From NCBI RefSeq assembly GCF_002135205.1, contig NZ_NEFZ01000003.1:272905-336904 (forward strand): 64,000 bases of DNA, written 5' to 3'. Every line of letters begins with the position of its first letter. The first letter of the stretch is position 1. The DNA comes from Acinetobacter sp. ANC 4204. Lineage in GTDB: Bacteria > Pseudomonadota > Gammaproteobacteria > Pseudomonadales > Moraxellaceae. Positions 46,886 to 56,188 of this stretch are shown here, piece by piece. Position numbers and translations under genes: made by a program. The notes beneath the pieces were generated by a model. The model did not search any database, was not told where the DNA came from, and saw only the letters and a list, made by a program, of their open reading frames with translations.

Positions 46886-46917
46886 AAAAATCCCTGCTTA
46901 ACGCAGGGATTTTTTAT
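46886..46917 (+). terminator. Terminator of trpB
   Basis: AATCCCTGC (46889-46897) with GCAGGGATT (46903-46911), T-run on the right and A-run on the left, so it may also serve the convergent CBS gene. Confidence 0.88.
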
Positions 46918-46962
46918 TTTAAATTATTGTTTTATAGTATTTTCCCAATATAAAACTTAGAG

Positions 46963-47394
46963 CTAACCTGAAATATATTGCTGGAGTTGGTCAATCAGTT
47001 TCTTTTGGTCATCCATCGCGGCTTTAACCAAATCTCCAATAGAAATAAAGCCGATTAAGATACCTTCTTCAACCACAGGCAAATGACGTAAATGACGGTC
47101 AGTCATAAGATCTAAGCATTCTTCGACAGTTACAGAGGTTGTGACGGTCAGCACTTTTGCTGTCATAATTTCTTTGACGGTAGTTTGTTTTGAACTACGT
47201 TCCATCAACATGACTTTGCGCATGTAATCGCGTTCAGACAATATACCAACCACTTGTTGTTCATAAGTGACCACAACCGCACCAATACCTTTATCTGCCA
47301 TAAGTGAAATTGCTTCAAATACTGTAGCATCAGGGCTAATGGTGAAAATATCTTTATGTACTTTATCATGTAAGACTTGAGCGACATTGGTCAT
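46963..47394 (-). CDS. CBS-domain pair protein
   Basis: A 143-residue protein consisting of two CBS domains (TVFEAISLMADKGIGAVVVT and TVEECLDLMTDRHLRHLPVV), forming one Bateman module. Such stand-alone modules bind AMP, ATP or SAM and regulate partner proteins. No partner is evident. The pattern VVGILSERDYMRKVML is typical of the group. Single-gene unit with a T-rich upstream region. Confidence 0.9.
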   Translation of the reverse strand: MTNVAQVLHDKVHKDIFTISPDATVFEAISLMADKGIGAVVVTYEQQVVGILSERDYMRKVMLMERSSKQTTVKEIMTAKVLTVTTSVTVEECLDLMTDRHLRHLPVVEEGILIGFISIGDLVKAAMDDQKKLIDQLQQYISG

Positions 47395-47526
47395 AGGATA
47401 TATCCTTTTGTTGTGGTTATTGTTTTATATTTAAATTAACGCGAATTTTAAAAAAAGCAAATACTTTGCAGTCATTTCTGCCAACAAGATAAACAACTTC
47501 TCTGTGTTTATCTTTTAGGATCAGAA

Positions 47527-47931
47527 CTAAGCTGGCAATAAAATACTGTCATTAAAGAAAAAGTGACGCATTTGAGACGTACTGAGTTTAATACGTTTTG
47601 TACCATTACATAGTGCGGGTGTTACGTTTAAACGTGAAAGTGTTGGAAGTAAAGCGCTTTGAAAATCATGCGGGGTGATTTTTTTAGGCACATAGTTTGG
47701 CCAGTGAAGTTGAGCATATTGGTGTGCATGTAAGCCATTGAGCCAGAAAGGGAAAACATAGTCATCATGATCCGAAGTCATCGCCCAACCTTCTTGTTCG
47801 GGGTGGTAAAGTCCCCATAGGATACCGCAGTACATCATGCCTCTTAAAATATTAATTTTTAAATATAAATGATTTGAAATAGGTTGTAGTTTCAAAATTT
47901 TGTACATAGCCTTATGTCGTGTAAGAAACAT
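47527..47931 (-). CDS. DUF2750-type protein of unknown function
   Basis: A 134-residue protein whose central part (GILWGLYHPEQEGWAM, then FPFWLNGLHAHQYA and PKKITPHDFQ) resembles the DUF2750 family. No catalytic motif or signal peptide is seen. The start is uncertain: the frame is open from the ATG at 47931, but the family-like part begins only at residue 32, where an ATG pair at 47838/47835 follows AAGAGG. A shorter protein of about 103 residues is possible. Confidence 0.65.
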   Translation of the reverse strand: MFLTRHKAMYKILKLQPISNHLYLKINILRGMMYCGILWGLYHPEQEGWAMTSDHDDYVFPFWLNGLHAHQYAQLHWPNYVPKKITPHDFQSALLPTLSRLNVTPALCNGTKRIKLSTSQMRHFFFNDSILLPA

Positions 47932-48017
47932 GAGCCCATTTTAAATAAATAAGATGAAAGTTCAGTGTAAGCTTTGCATTACTATGTAAATAAATATGTC
48001 ATTTCAAAATGTTAGGT

Positions 48018-48047
48018 TAAAAAAAAACGCCACCTAAGTGACGTTTT
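48018..48047 (-). terminator. Terminator of the Sel1-like gene
   Basis: AAAACGCCAC with GTGACGTTTT (one mismatch), loop CTAA, followed by T8 or more on the minus strand. Confidence 0.75.
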
Positions 48048-48048
48048 A

Positions 48049-48282
48049 TTATGCTTTCATGGTGGCAAGTTGTTGCCAATATTGTGCTTTAAGCGAGTCG
48101 CGTTCTACGCGGAAACCTTGGTAATAAAGCTCAGCTAAAAATAGGGCAGCTTTACCGTGACCAGCACGAGCAACGCTTTCTAACTGTTGTACCGCTTCGA
48201 CAAAGTTCATTTGTGATTGAATGGTGTTTACTGCATCCGCATACGCATGTTCTAGGTCATGATGAGAGATTTGTTGAATCAT
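48049..48282 (-). CDS. Small Sel1/TPR-like protein
   Basis: A 77-residue protein with one Sel1-like (tetratricopeptide-type) unit: AVQQLESVARAGHGKAALFLAELYYQGFRVERDS. Such units bind other proteins. There is no signal peptide. AAGGAGC lies five bases upstream of the ATG, so translation is well supported. Function unknown. Confidence 0.75.
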   Translation of the reverse strand: MIQQISHHDLEHAYADAVNTIQSQMNFVEAVQQLESVARAGHGKAALFLAELYYQGFRVERDSLKAQYWQQLATMKA

Positions 48283-48499
48283 ATTAAGCTCCTTATTCTA
48301 ATTATGATCACTTAAAGGTATTTTTACCTTTAGATATAAATATCACGCTAATGTTAAATATTTATTACAAATTGCTTGAATTGTCAAATATATTGTCACT
48401 TATACTTTATATATTACAGTTTACATGATTAAACAATGAACAGTCAAAAGATTGAATATGATAATAAAACAGGAAACTGTAATTTATAAGGAGAATAAC

Positions 48500-48859
48500 A
48501 TGACAAAGACATTAGACGGTTTTGAATTTGATATGCCTCCAACTGTTTCGCAAATTGTCGCATTGGCACAGTATCACCGCACACAATTAGATGAAGCAGT
48601 TTTCCATCAAGAAATTCATCTCGGGGATTTTTGTTTGGCACAGCGTAAAAGAGTATACGATTTCACAAGACAGCTTGATGAAAATCAACGGGTTGATTTT
48701 TATGAAACCTACAATGGCGAACTGGTACGAATTGCCGATGATGACCCAGCTCATCCTTCTGATGCAGAAAATGGCGTAGGGGCTTTCGCCATTGTCATTG
48801 CATTGGTTGTGATTGCCTTGGTCCTTTATTTCGCAGTGATTCGTAGCATTGTTAGCTAA
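48500..48859 (+). CDS. Small tail-anchored membrane protein of unknown function
   Basis: A 119-residue protein. The N-terminal 90 residues are soluble and acidic (FEFDMPPTVSQIVALAQYH, IADDDPAHPSDAE), followed by one C-terminal hydrophobic helix (FAIVIALVVIALVLYFAVI) near 94-112. AAGGAG before the ATG at 48500 fixes the start. I recognise no family. A C-terminal anchor suggests it sits in the inner membrane with its body in the cytoplasm. Confidence 0.78.
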   Translation: MTKTLDGFEFDMPPTVSQIVALAQYHRTQLDEAVFHQEIHLGDFCLAQRKRVYDFTRQLDENQRVDFYETYNGELVRIADDDPAHPSDAENGVGAFAIVIALVVIALVLYFAVIRSIVS

Positions 48860-48989
48860 GCTTCATGTTTGGAAACAAGATGACTTGCTGAAATTATGTT
48901 CTCTTTAACCATTAATGGGGATATTTTTCAGCATTTCAACTTGTGATTCTGCAATTCGCTACTTACACTAGTTCAACTAGAGGTAGGTT

Positions 48990-49313
48990 ATGCATATTGC
49001 GATCCAAAAAATTTTTAAACTAAAAACACAGATTACACTGGTACAAATCTATAATGGTCTCATGTTATTGATCATTCTGGTCATTCTGATGATATCTAGC
49101 TTCGCTTTGTCTCGACCTATTTCTCCAACCCAATTTGAAAATGTCAGTCGTTTGTCGCATCAAGCTGTTTTCCCAGAAACTCAAGAGATGGCGCAAAGCC
49201 TTATTCAGGAAACCCGCATTACTTATATTGATTATTTTAGATTAATGCAGGCTCATCAGTTTGAGCAGAGTCGGGCAAAGCAGCTTCCGGCATTGGCTCC
49301 AGAGGTTCAATAA
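48990..49313 (+). CDS. Small single-helix membrane protein of unknown function
   Basis: A 107-residue protein with one membrane helix near residues 21-43 (GLMLLIILVILMISSFAL) and a polar C-terminal part. AGGTAGG precedes the ATG. Its last 77 bases overlap the 3' end of the M16 gene on the other strand, which is unusual but both frames are complete. I do not recognise the family. The overlap lowers confidence. Confidence 0.6.
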   Translation: MHIAIQKIFKLKTQITLVQIYNGLMLLIILVILMISSFALSRPISPTQFENVSRLSHQAVFPETQEMAQSLIQETRITYIDYFRLMQAHQFEQSRAKQLPALAPEVQ

Positions 49314-50817
49314 TTGCAGGAATCTGATCAGGATGAGGTATGCTTTGCTTGATATTGGGATCAAGATTTAGCTCTAAAATATGTCTAAGTTGAACTTTGT
49401 CTAAGCTCTTACTTACAATAACTAAGGTAAGCTTTTCAGGGTGCAAGTGTTTACGTATCGCATTTTGAACATCTGTTGGGCTAATCTCGGCGAGACGTTT
49501 CGGATAGTCAGACAAATAGTTAATATTTTGATGATAAAAACCCATAGAACCCAGTTGGGCATTGATATTGGCATTACTACTAAAGCTATTGGGTAAGCTA
49601 CGTAACATACCAGCTTTGGTTTCTTCGAGTTGCTGTGCGTCGATGGGTTGGTGAACAAAGTCGACCAGTGCTTTATGCGCTACTTGGATACTGTCCATCA
49701 GCTGATCTTGTTGGGTTGAATAGCTCAAGTTAAAGCTCCCAGCGGCCTGGCTAAATGTAAAACTACTGTTTGCACTATAGGTATAGCCTCGTTTGACGCG
49801 AAGTTCTTTCATTAAGACTGAATTAAATCCGCCACCACCAAACATGCGGTTAGCCAGTTCGAGTGCTAGGCGGTCAGGGTCATCACGTGTGGTGGAGAGG
49901 TGTCCCATCGTGACGTGAGCTTGTGCTGAATTAAATACAATATGTTGAATATCAAAGTCTGATTTGTCTTGTGGAACGGCAAGTGTTTTTACAGTTTCTC
50001 CTTGCGGAAGTGCGGCACTGATTCGTTCAGCCAGTTTTTGGGCTTGTTTTACGCTGAGTTGGCCTGTAAGGGCTATGTTCATATTTTTGCTGACCAAGAA
50101 TTCATCACGAAACTTTTTTAAATGTTGTGTACTAATTTTTTTAATGCTGCCATTGGTACCAGTAATCGGTTCTGCATAGGGGTGCGAACCATATAATGCA
50201 CGGTAAAAGCGAATACTCATCAAACGACTTGGGCTTTCTTTGAGTTGTTTTTGTCCTACTTGAGTATTACTCACCATTAAGTGAATACTGTTGTTTTTGA
50301 AGGTGGAATCTTTTAGGACTTCAAGCATGGTGTTGACAGCTGCATCAAGCTTCTTTGGATCAGATAGAGAACGCAGTCGAACCACAAACATGTCTCGATG
50401 TGCAGCCATACTAAAACGTGCACCGACGTGTTCAAAGGCGTTGGCGATCTCTACAGCATCATGCTGAGTTGTACCTTCATCCATCAACTGCGCCGCCATA
50501 TTTGCTACGCCATAAAGTCCTTTTTCGACTTCTATATCCCGTGCAGAACCTGCATTAAAGGTGAGTTGAATATCTACCATTGGAAGGGCTGGTGATTCGA
50601 CGAATAAACTTCGAACTTTGTATTTATTTTTTAGTTCATGGACATGCGGCGCTGTGTAGAGTTCAGCTGTTTTGACTTGTTTTAGGCTTTGTAATGACGA
50701 AATAGACTGTAATGAATTTGGATCATCATTGGTTATAGGATTTGTATTGATTTCCGCAATTACATTGGTCGTACAAAGGGCAGACAATGCAAGAAATAAA
50801 AGCTTAGACTTTGACAT
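49237..50817 (-). CDS. M16-family peptidase-like protein lacking the zinc motif
   Basis: A 526-residue secreted protein with signal peptide (MSKSKLLFLALSALCTTNVIA). It has the M16 fold in two halves but no HxxEH zinc motif: the corresponding region reads GVANMAAQLMDEGT. The second-half substrate-clamp motif RVKRGYTYSANSS is retained. It is the non-catalytic partner of the HxxEH protein encoded just upstream, as in known two-gene M16 pairs (YmxG/PqqL type). The ATG at 50817 has GGAG six bases upstream. The C terminus is Pro/Glu-rich. Confidence 0.88.
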   Translation of the reverse strand: MSKSKLLFLALSALCTTNVIAEINTNPITNDDPNSLQSISSLQSLKQVKTAELYTAPHVHELKNKYKVRSLFVESPALPMVDIQLTFNAGSARDIEVEKGLYGVANMAAQLMDEGTTQHDAVEIANAFEHVGARFSMAAHRDMFVVRLRSLSDPKKLDAAVNTMLEVLKDSTFKNNSIHLMVSNTQVGQKQLKESPSRLMSIRFYRALYGSHPYAEPITGTNGSIKKISTQHLKKFRDEFLVSKNMNIALTGQLSVKQAQKLAERISAALPQGETVKTLAVPQDKSDFDIQHIVFNSAQAHVTMGHLSTTRDDPDRLALELANRMFGGGGFNSVLMKELRVKRGYTYSANSSFTFSQAAGSFNLSYSTQQDQLMDSIQVAHKALVDFVHQPIDAQQLEETKAGMLRSLPNSFSSNANINAQLGSMGFYHQNINYLSDYPKRLAEISPTDVQNAIRKHLHPEKLTLVIVSKSLDKVQLRHILELNLDPNIKQSIPHPDQIPAIIEPLEPMPEAALPDSAQTDEPALI

Positions 50818-50828
50818 ATTATTCTCCA

Positions 50829-52208
50829 TCATTTTTCTGCCTGAGTTTCTGGTTGGAGGTATAAGGTGCTTAAGTTATTTTTTATAAAAGACGTTTGGCT
50901 GACTCGTTGAATGTCTTCTGGCGTGATGGCCTCATAACGCTGTGGAAGTTGATCCATTATGCGGTAATCAATACCGTTTACCGCTAAATTTCCGATCAGT
51001 TTGGCTTGCCCGACTATGTCATCTTGGCCATAAATAAGATTGGCAACAAAGCGTGTGCTAATACGTTCTAATTCTTTAGGATTAACAAGTTCTGTTTTGA
51101 GTAGGTCAATTTCTTGCTCTATGGCTTTTTGTAGTTCGGGCAGTGTTACGCCATTTACAGGTAGTGCTGAGATGGTGAATAAACTATCACCACGGTTATA
51201 GGCGTCATAGCTCACGCTGAGTGCGGTAGCCAGCTTTTTGTCACGAACAAGGCGCTGTTGCAACCTGGAACTGACTCCGCTATCTAATAAGCTGCGAATG
51301 AGTGTGAGTGCGTAAACGTCTTCTGAATTGGTTGTTGTTGCAAGCGATTTGACATTCCAAGCCATATATAAATTGGGCACTTCAACATTGCTATACTGTT
51401 CCATGTGACGGTAGCCAATGTTTTCAAACTCAGTCACATCATTGCGTACAGGTGTAGGCTGACTTTTGATATCGCCAAAGTATTTTTGAACTTGTCTAAG
51501 GGCGGATTCTGCATTGACATCACCCACGATCACCAAGATCGCATTATTGGGGCTATACCATTTTTGATACCACTGTTTAACATCATCTAGAGTGATATTT
51601 TGCAAGTGTTTCATGTGTCCGATGACGGGTTGACGATAATGGCTAGTTGGGTAAGAAATCCATTTGAAACGTTCGAACGCGAGTGAACGTGGGTTGTCAT
51701 CGGTACGTAGGCGTCGTTCTTCCATCACTACTTTAATTTCAGGGTCAAAGTCTTGTTGGCGTAGCAGAAGATTGTTCATGCGATCGGCTTCTAGCTCTAA
51801 AGCCATGGGGAAGTATGTTTTTGGATAAAGCTGGTAGTAATTGGTGTAGTTGGTAAATGTGGCCGCATTGACACTGCCACCATAGATACGACTCAAGCGA
51901 CTGAATTCGTCGTTCGGCACTTTAGATGTTCCTTTAAACATCATATGTTCTAGTACATGAGAGATACCTGTTGTATTTCCTGACTCATCAGTACTACCGA
52001 CTTTGTACCAAATTTGGGTCATGACCATTGGGGAGCGGTGATCTTCACGGATAATCACCTGTAAGCCATTGCTTAAAGTAGTTTCAAAACTGCTGCGAGT
52101 AAGCTCACTACGTATTTGTGCATAGCTTGTTATAGGTAAACAAAGTAGAGTTAAACCCAGTGCAACTAAATTTTTTTTATAAGAATGCGTGACTAATAAG
52201 TGATGCAT
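50829..52208 (-). CDS. M16-family zinc metallopeptidase
   Basis: A secreted or periplasmic zinc peptidase of about 459 residues. A signal peptide (KNLVALGLTLLCLPITSYA) is followed by the M16 fold with the inverted zinc motif HVLEH in GISHVLEHMMFKGT and a distal Glu, as in pitrilysin and mitochondrial processing peptidase. It probably degrades peptides together with the inactive partner encoded directly after it, with a gap of 11 bases. ATG 52208 gives a standard signal peptide; ATG 52241 is an alternative adding 11 residues. No clear ribosome site favours either. Confidence 0.9.
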   Translation of the reverse strand: MHHLLVTHSYKKNLVALGLTLLCLPITSYAQIRSELTRSSFETTLSNGLQVIIREDHRSPMVMTQIWYKVGSTDESGNTTGISHVLEHMMFKGTSKVPNDEFSRLSRIYGGSVNAATFTNYTNYYQLYPKTYFPMALELEADRMNNLLLRQQDFDPEIKVVMEERRLRTDDNPRSLAFERFKWISYPTSHYRQPVIGHMKHLQNITLDDVKQWYQKWYSPNNAILVIVGDVNAESALRQVQKYFGDIKSQPTPVRNDVTEFENIGYRHMEQYSNVEVPNLYMAWNVKSLATTTNSEDVYALTLIRSLLDSGVSSRLQQRLVRDKKLATALSVSYDAYNRGDSLFTISALPVNGVTLPELQKAIEQEIDLLKTELVNPKELERISTRFVANLIYGQDDIVGQAKLIGNLAVNGIDYRIMDQLPQRYEAITPEDIQRVSQTSFIKNNLSTLYLQPETQAEK

Positions 52209-52398
52209 ATAAAATTGGGGCTCAGGTTGAAGTGAAAGCATTTCAATAAATAACCATTCTTAAGAAAAATGCGAAGTAGATCAAGCACCAGAAGTATTGA
52301 TTTGTTAAGTGTTTACATAAAGTATTGTTACTAAGCGAAAGCCTATCTTTTATGGTAGAATCCGTCTTTTTTAACGCAGTGCTTTTCAAGGATTCGGC

Positions 52399-53505
52399 AT
52401 GCAACAGCAATCTAATGAGCAGAACAAATTTTTGATTGATGCTGATATCGGGGATGACGATGTCACATTACCAAGTTTACCTGTGGTCAATGTGCCAATC
52501 GTTGAAACAAAAGAGCAAACAGTTGTTAGTCCAGTTGTGGTTGCTGAAACAAGCTCAGAAGAAGCAGAGGCATCTGCAAAAGGCGGTTTCTTTAGCCGTA
52601 TGAAAGAAGGGTTAACCAAAACCCGTAAAAACCTTGCTGATGGTATGGTCAATATTTTGATCGGAGGTAAGGAGATTGATGATGAACTGCTTGAAGAAGT
52701 TGAAGAGCAACTTTTAGTTGCAGACATTGGTGTTGATGCAACGAAAACCATCATTACCAACTTAACTGAACGTACTGCACGTGGTGATTTAATTTATTCG
52801 CATTCATTGTATAAAGCACTTCAGGAAGAGTTGGTGACTTTACTTGCACCACGTGTTAAACCTTTACATATTGATCCGAACAAAACGCCTTATGTGATTT
52901 TGGTGGTGGGTGTAAACGGTGTGGGTAAAACCACAACCATTGGTAAATTGGCAAAACGTTTACAAGGTGAAGGCAAGAAGGTGATGCTTGCTGCGGGAGA
53001 TACTTTCCGTGCGGCAGCGACCGAGCAGCTTCAAATTTGGGGCGAGCGCAATAATATTGCCGTAGTTGCACAAGGTCATGGTGCTGACAGTGCTTCTGTC
53101 ATTTTCGATGCGTTTGAAAGTGCACGTGCCAAAGGGGTTGATGTTTTAATTGCAGATACCGCAGGCCGTTTACATAACAAAGGTCATCTCATGCAAGAGT
53201 TGACCAAAGTAAAACGTGTCATGCAAAAAATTGATGCAACTGCGCCACATGAAGTTATGTTGGTGGTTGATGCAGGAACAGGTCAAAATGCGATTAATCA
53301 AGTAGAAATGTTTGACGAGGCGGTTGGCTTGACAGGTCTAACGATTACCAAACTCGACGGCACTGCGAAAGGCGGTGTGCTGTTTAATATTGCCAGTCGT
53401 ACGCATGTTCCAATTCGTTTCATTGGCGTGGGTGAGAAAATTGACGACTTACGCCCTTTCTCTGCAAAATCCTTTGTTGCTGCTTTGTTTGAAACAGAGA
53501 AATAA
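52399..53505 (+). CDS. ftsY: Signal recognition particle receptor FtsY
   Basis: A 368-residue SRP-GTPase that docks ribosome-SRP complexes at the inner membrane. The acidic N-terminal A domain (about residues 1-75) precedes the N domain and the G domain with GVNGVGKTTTIGKLA, DTFRAAATEQL, DTAGRLHN and TKLDGTAKGG. All GTPase motifs are intact. The gene is divergent from the M16 pair. It stands alone here and is followed by a terminator, unlike the ftsYEX arrangement of E. coli. Confidence 0.96.
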   Translation: MQQQSNEQNKFLIDADIGDDDVTLPSLPVVNVPIVETKEQTVVSPVVVAETSSEEAEASAKGGFFSRMKEGLTKTRKNLADGMVNILIGGKEIDDELLEEVEEQLLVADIGVDATKTIITNLTERTARGDLIYSHSLYKALQEELVTLLAPRVKPLHIDPNKTPYVILVVGVNGVGKTTTIGKLAKRLQGEGKKVMLAAGDTFRAAATEQLQIWGERNNIAVVAQGHGADSASVIFDAFESARAKGVDVLIADTAGRLHNKGHLMQELTKVKRVMQKIDATAPHEVMLVVDAGTGQNAINQVEMFDEAVGLTGLTITKLDGTAKGGVLFNIASRTHVPIRFIGVGEKIDDLRPFSAKSFVAALFETEK

Positions 53506-53545
53506 GCTTGAACAACACTATTTTTAAAGTGTTAGATCAGTCACA

Positions 53546-53578
53546 TAAACTCCGCTAAATGCGGAGTTTATTTTTTTA
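53546..53578 (+). terminator. Terminator of ftsY
   Basis: A perfect 10-bp stem (TAAACTCCGC at 53546-53555 with GCGGAGTTTA at 53561-53570), then T7. Confidence 0.9.
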
Positions 53579-53699
53579 TTCAATTTGTTTGTTTTAAAAA
53601 CAAACATTTAGGAATCACATAGTAAATATAAGTAATTCTCCTGCGATTACACTAACGCCTAACACAATAGGCATCACTGTACATTTTGGGGAACACGGT

Positions 53700-54386
53700 A
53701 TGGCTTTATTACATAAAATTGGACAAGTTCTAACAAAGGATTTAACCAAAGACTTAAAATTTAAAAAAAATCACGAAGAAGACCTAAAACAAACCATATT
53801 TATCGATCAACTAAAAAAGCGCCGTAGTATTTATGTTTTAGGGAAGCGTGTACATTTAAGTCAGGTGTATTTAGCTGAATTGATCCAAGAGGCCGTGCGA
53901 AGTTGTCCTTCGGCACATAATTCACAAAGTACTTGTATTGTGATTTTAATGGGCGATGCGCATCTTCACTTTTGGAATGTCGTAAAAGAAGTGCAACGCA
54001 AGTTAGTCCCTGCGCATATTTTTGCTGGTGCAGAACTGAAGGTTGATCAATGCTCGGCAGGATTTGGTACAGTTCTATTTTATGAAGATCAGCAGATCAT
54101 CCAACAGTTACAAAAGAAAATTCCTTTTGATGCGGCAGAATTTCCAGTTTGGTCTGAGCAAGTTTCAGGTATGGCCCAATATGCTGTATGGACATGTTTA
54201 GCAGATGCGGGTTTGGGTGCGTCATTACAACATTATAACCCGAGTATTGACGCTGACATTTTAAAAGTTTTTGAGATTCCAAAACATTGGCTGTTACGTG
54301 CGCAATTGGTCTTTGGTTCGATAGAGGAAAAACCCGCTGAAAAAGAACAGCATAAAGATGAAGAACGCTTTATGATTTATGCTTAG
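53700..54386 (+). CDS. Nitroreductase-family protein (first of a tandem pair)
   Basis: A 228-residue FMN-dependent nitroreductase-like protein. The family N-terminal motif KKRRSIYVLGKRVHLS is at about residues 39-54, SCPSAHNSQSTCIVIL follows (FMN contact), and GAGLGASLQHYNP-type sequence (AGLGASLQHYNP) near residue 170. It resembles the YdfN/Hbn1 group that act on nitro-aromatics or as thiol-peroxide/quinone reductases. It carries an extra basic N-terminal part (residues 1-38) absent from the paralogue at 54565. Substrate not determinable. Confidence 0.85.
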   Translation: MALLHKIGQVLTKDLTKDLKFKKNHEEDLKQTIFIDQLKKRRSIYVLGKRVHLSQVYLAELIQEAVRSCPSAHNSQSTCIVILMGDAHLHFWNVVKEVQRKLVPAHIFAGAELKVDQCSAGFGTVLFYEDQQIIQQLQKKIPFDAAEFPVWSEQVSGMAQYAVWTCLADAGLGASLQHYNPSIDADILKVFEIPKHWLLRAQLVFGSIEEKPAEKEQHKDEERFMIYA

Positions 54387-54564
54387 TGGATTGACGGTGA
54401 GATTGAGCTAATCGAGTATTTATGTTTTAAGTCATGAGCGAATTAAGATTGTTCTATTTTTAAGACACTATGTCGCTCAATTAAGCATGTTCAAATTTAA
54501 AATAATGATTATGATAAATACGAATCACATATAACGAGATCGAGAGATCATTGAGGAAAATAAC

Positions 54565-55158
54565 ATGTCATTTTTAGACCAAATCAAACAGCGTCGCACT
54601 ATTTATGCAATTGGTAAAAATGTTGATTTAACACCAGCAAATATCGAGTCACTCATTAAGGAAGCTGTAAATCACAGTCCATCGGCATTTAACTCACAGA
54701 CTTCCCGTATTGTGACTTTATTTGGTGAGTCGCATTTACAGTTTTGGAATATCGTACGTGAAACTTTACGTAAAATTGTTCCTGAAGCTGCGTTTGAGGC
54801 GACAAATAAAAAGCTTGATAGTTTTTCAGCAGGCTATGGCACGGTTTTATTTTATGAAGATCAAGATGTTGTAAAATCATTACAAGAACAGTTTGCACTT
54901 TATGCAGACAACTTCCCCGTTTGGTCTGAACATTCCTCTGCAATTGCTCAGTTTGCTGTATGGACAGCTTTATCTGAACACAACATTGGTGCGTCATTGC
55001 AGCACTACAACCCAATCGTAGATGCTGAAATCGCGGAGCTTTTTGAAATTCCTAGTAATTGGAAATTGCGTGCACAACTTGTTTTTGGTTCTATTGAAGC
55101 ACCTGCGGGTGAGAAAACATTTATGGCGGAAGCGGATCGCTTTAAAACATTTAATTAA
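54565..55158 (+). CDS. Nitroreductase-family protein (second of a tandem pair)
   Basis: A 197-residue nitroreductase-family flavoprotein, of usual length. It shows KQRRTIYAIGKNVDLTPANI, NHSPSAFNSQTSRIV and IGASLQHYNPIVDAEI, and is clearly a paralogue of the gene just upstream. TGAGGA precedes the ATG. It has its own promoter region of about 180 bases and a strong terminator, so the pair are separate units. Related proteins reduce quinones or nitro compounds and respond to redox stress; here the role is inferred only from family. Confidence 0.9.
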   Translation: MSFLDQIKQRRTIYAIGKNVDLTPANIESLIKEAVNHSPSAFNSQTSRIVTLFGESHLQFWNIVRETLRKIVPEAAFEATNKKLDSFSAGYGTVLFYEDQDVVKSLQEQFALYADNFPVWSEHSSAIAQFAVWTALSEHNIGASLQHYNPIVDAEIAELFEIPSNWKLRAQLVFGSIEAPAGEKTFMAEADRFKTFN

Positions 55159-55178
55159 TAGCTAGTTTTTAAAATGAA

Positions 55179-55209
55179 ACAGAGCAGAGTAGATCTGCTC
55201 TTTTTTTTT
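55179..55209 (+). terminator. Terminator of the second nitroreductase gene
   Basis: AGAGCAGA (55181-55188) with TCTGCTCT (55194-55201), then eight or more T. Confidence 0.9.
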
Positions 55210-55357
55210 GTTTGGGTATTTATCTTTAAAATATAAAAGCTTAGCAATATATATTGTAGTTGTAGGTTGGTTCTAGGCTCAGAAATTGTCATAAAATTGT
55301 CATTTATACACTGCATAGTGCAACTAAACTTTAATAAACAACGGATAGAGTGTAAAA

Positions 55358-56020
55358 ATGACCTTACGTGCAACCCTTGCAACAGTAGTATTGATGTTGA
55401 GTACTTCCGCATTTTCAGCAGTAACCATTACCGCGCCTGAAGAAATTAAAATTGAAGGTTTAAATGGGCAAGAGGTCAAGAGTCGTTTATTTAGTTCAGA
55501 CAGTACATATAGTATTGATGCAGGCGAAAACATTATCAGTGTTCGTTATATCCAGTTCTTTGAAGAGCATCCTGGCATTGGTTCGCATGATATTGTTCGC
55601 TCTGGTGTGGTGAACATTAAAACTCCAATTCTACAAGATCAGCAGACCTATCGTTTAGCTTTACTCAATCCGCCACAAAACCATGATGATGCAAAGGCAT
55701 ATGCTAAACAGCCCGTTTTTGGTTTATATGATGCCAAGAATCAATTATTGGTCGAACAAAAAGGCAGTAAAACGCAAAGCTATGGCATTCTGAAAAATTT
55801 ATTTAATGATGCGCCAACCGATCTCACTCAAAAAGCAACTACGATTGCGCAGCCTGCACCGATATATACGTCACAAGCAGTGGTAGGAAAAGCTGAAGTA
55901 GTGAAACCAAAAGATCTGCCAAGTGCTAACAATGCTCAGCAATTAATTAATACTTGGAAAAGTGCATCGAAATCTGAACGCCAAGCGTTTATGACTTGGT
56001 TAGCTGAACAAGCACAATAA
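55358..56020 (+). CDS. DUF2057 (YccT-type) periplasmic protein
   Basis: A 220-residue secreted protein. The signal peptide covers residues 1-21 (TLATVVLMLSTSAFSA). The mature part has the DUF2057 pattern: VTITAPEEIKIEGLNGQEV, IDAGENIISVRYIQFFEE with the typical beta-rich domain, and YRLALLNPP. The family (YccT in E. coli, reported to restrain curli assembly) is otherwise poorly known. A C-terminal linker (about 160-195) ends in a small helical region. Acinetobacter lacks E. coli-type curli, so the function cannot be carried over. Confidence 0.85.
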   Translation: MTLRATLATVVLMLSTSAFSAVTITAPEEIKIEGLNGQEVKSRLFSSDSTYSIDAGENIISVRYIQFFEEHPGIGSHDIVRSGVVNIKTPILQDQQTYRLALLNPPQNHDDAKAYAKQPVFGLYDAKNQLLVEQKGSKTQSYGILKNLFNDAPTDLTQKATTIAQPAPIYTSQAVVGKAEVVKPKDLPSANNAQQLINTWKSASKSERQAFMTWLAEQAQ

Positions 56021-56028
56021 TCTACTCA

Positions 56029-56068
56029 CTAAATAATAAAAAACAGCATTAGCTGTTTTTATTATTTA
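56029..56068 (+). terminator. Terminator after the DUF2057 gene
   Basis: A long AT-rich stem around a CAGC/GCTG core (CTAAATAATAAAAAACAGC with GCTGTTTTTATTATTTAG). Probably bidirectional in form. Confidence 0.8.
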
Positions 56069-56146
56069 GATAGCGCATTTATATAGTGGATAAACTGCAG
56101 ATATTGTCCATAATTTAATCTAAAATAGATATTTTGATTTAAAAAT

Positions 56147-56168
56147 AACCAGTCGGGTGGTTTTTTTG
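56147..56168 (+). terminator. Small hairpin with T-run upstream of the rRNA promoter
   Basis: AACCA, six bases, TGGTT and then T5 or more. It could insulate the rRNA operon from upstream transcription; the stem is short. Confidence 0.35.
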
Positions 56169-56188
56169 AAACATTTATATAAATGTGC

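Noticed and set aside
54508..54527. Fur-box-like hexamers upstream of the second nitroreductase
   Set aside because: AATAAT-GATTAT-GATAAA resembles direct GATAAT repeats but lacks the inverted third hexamer and dyad symmetry; too weak in AT-rich DNA.
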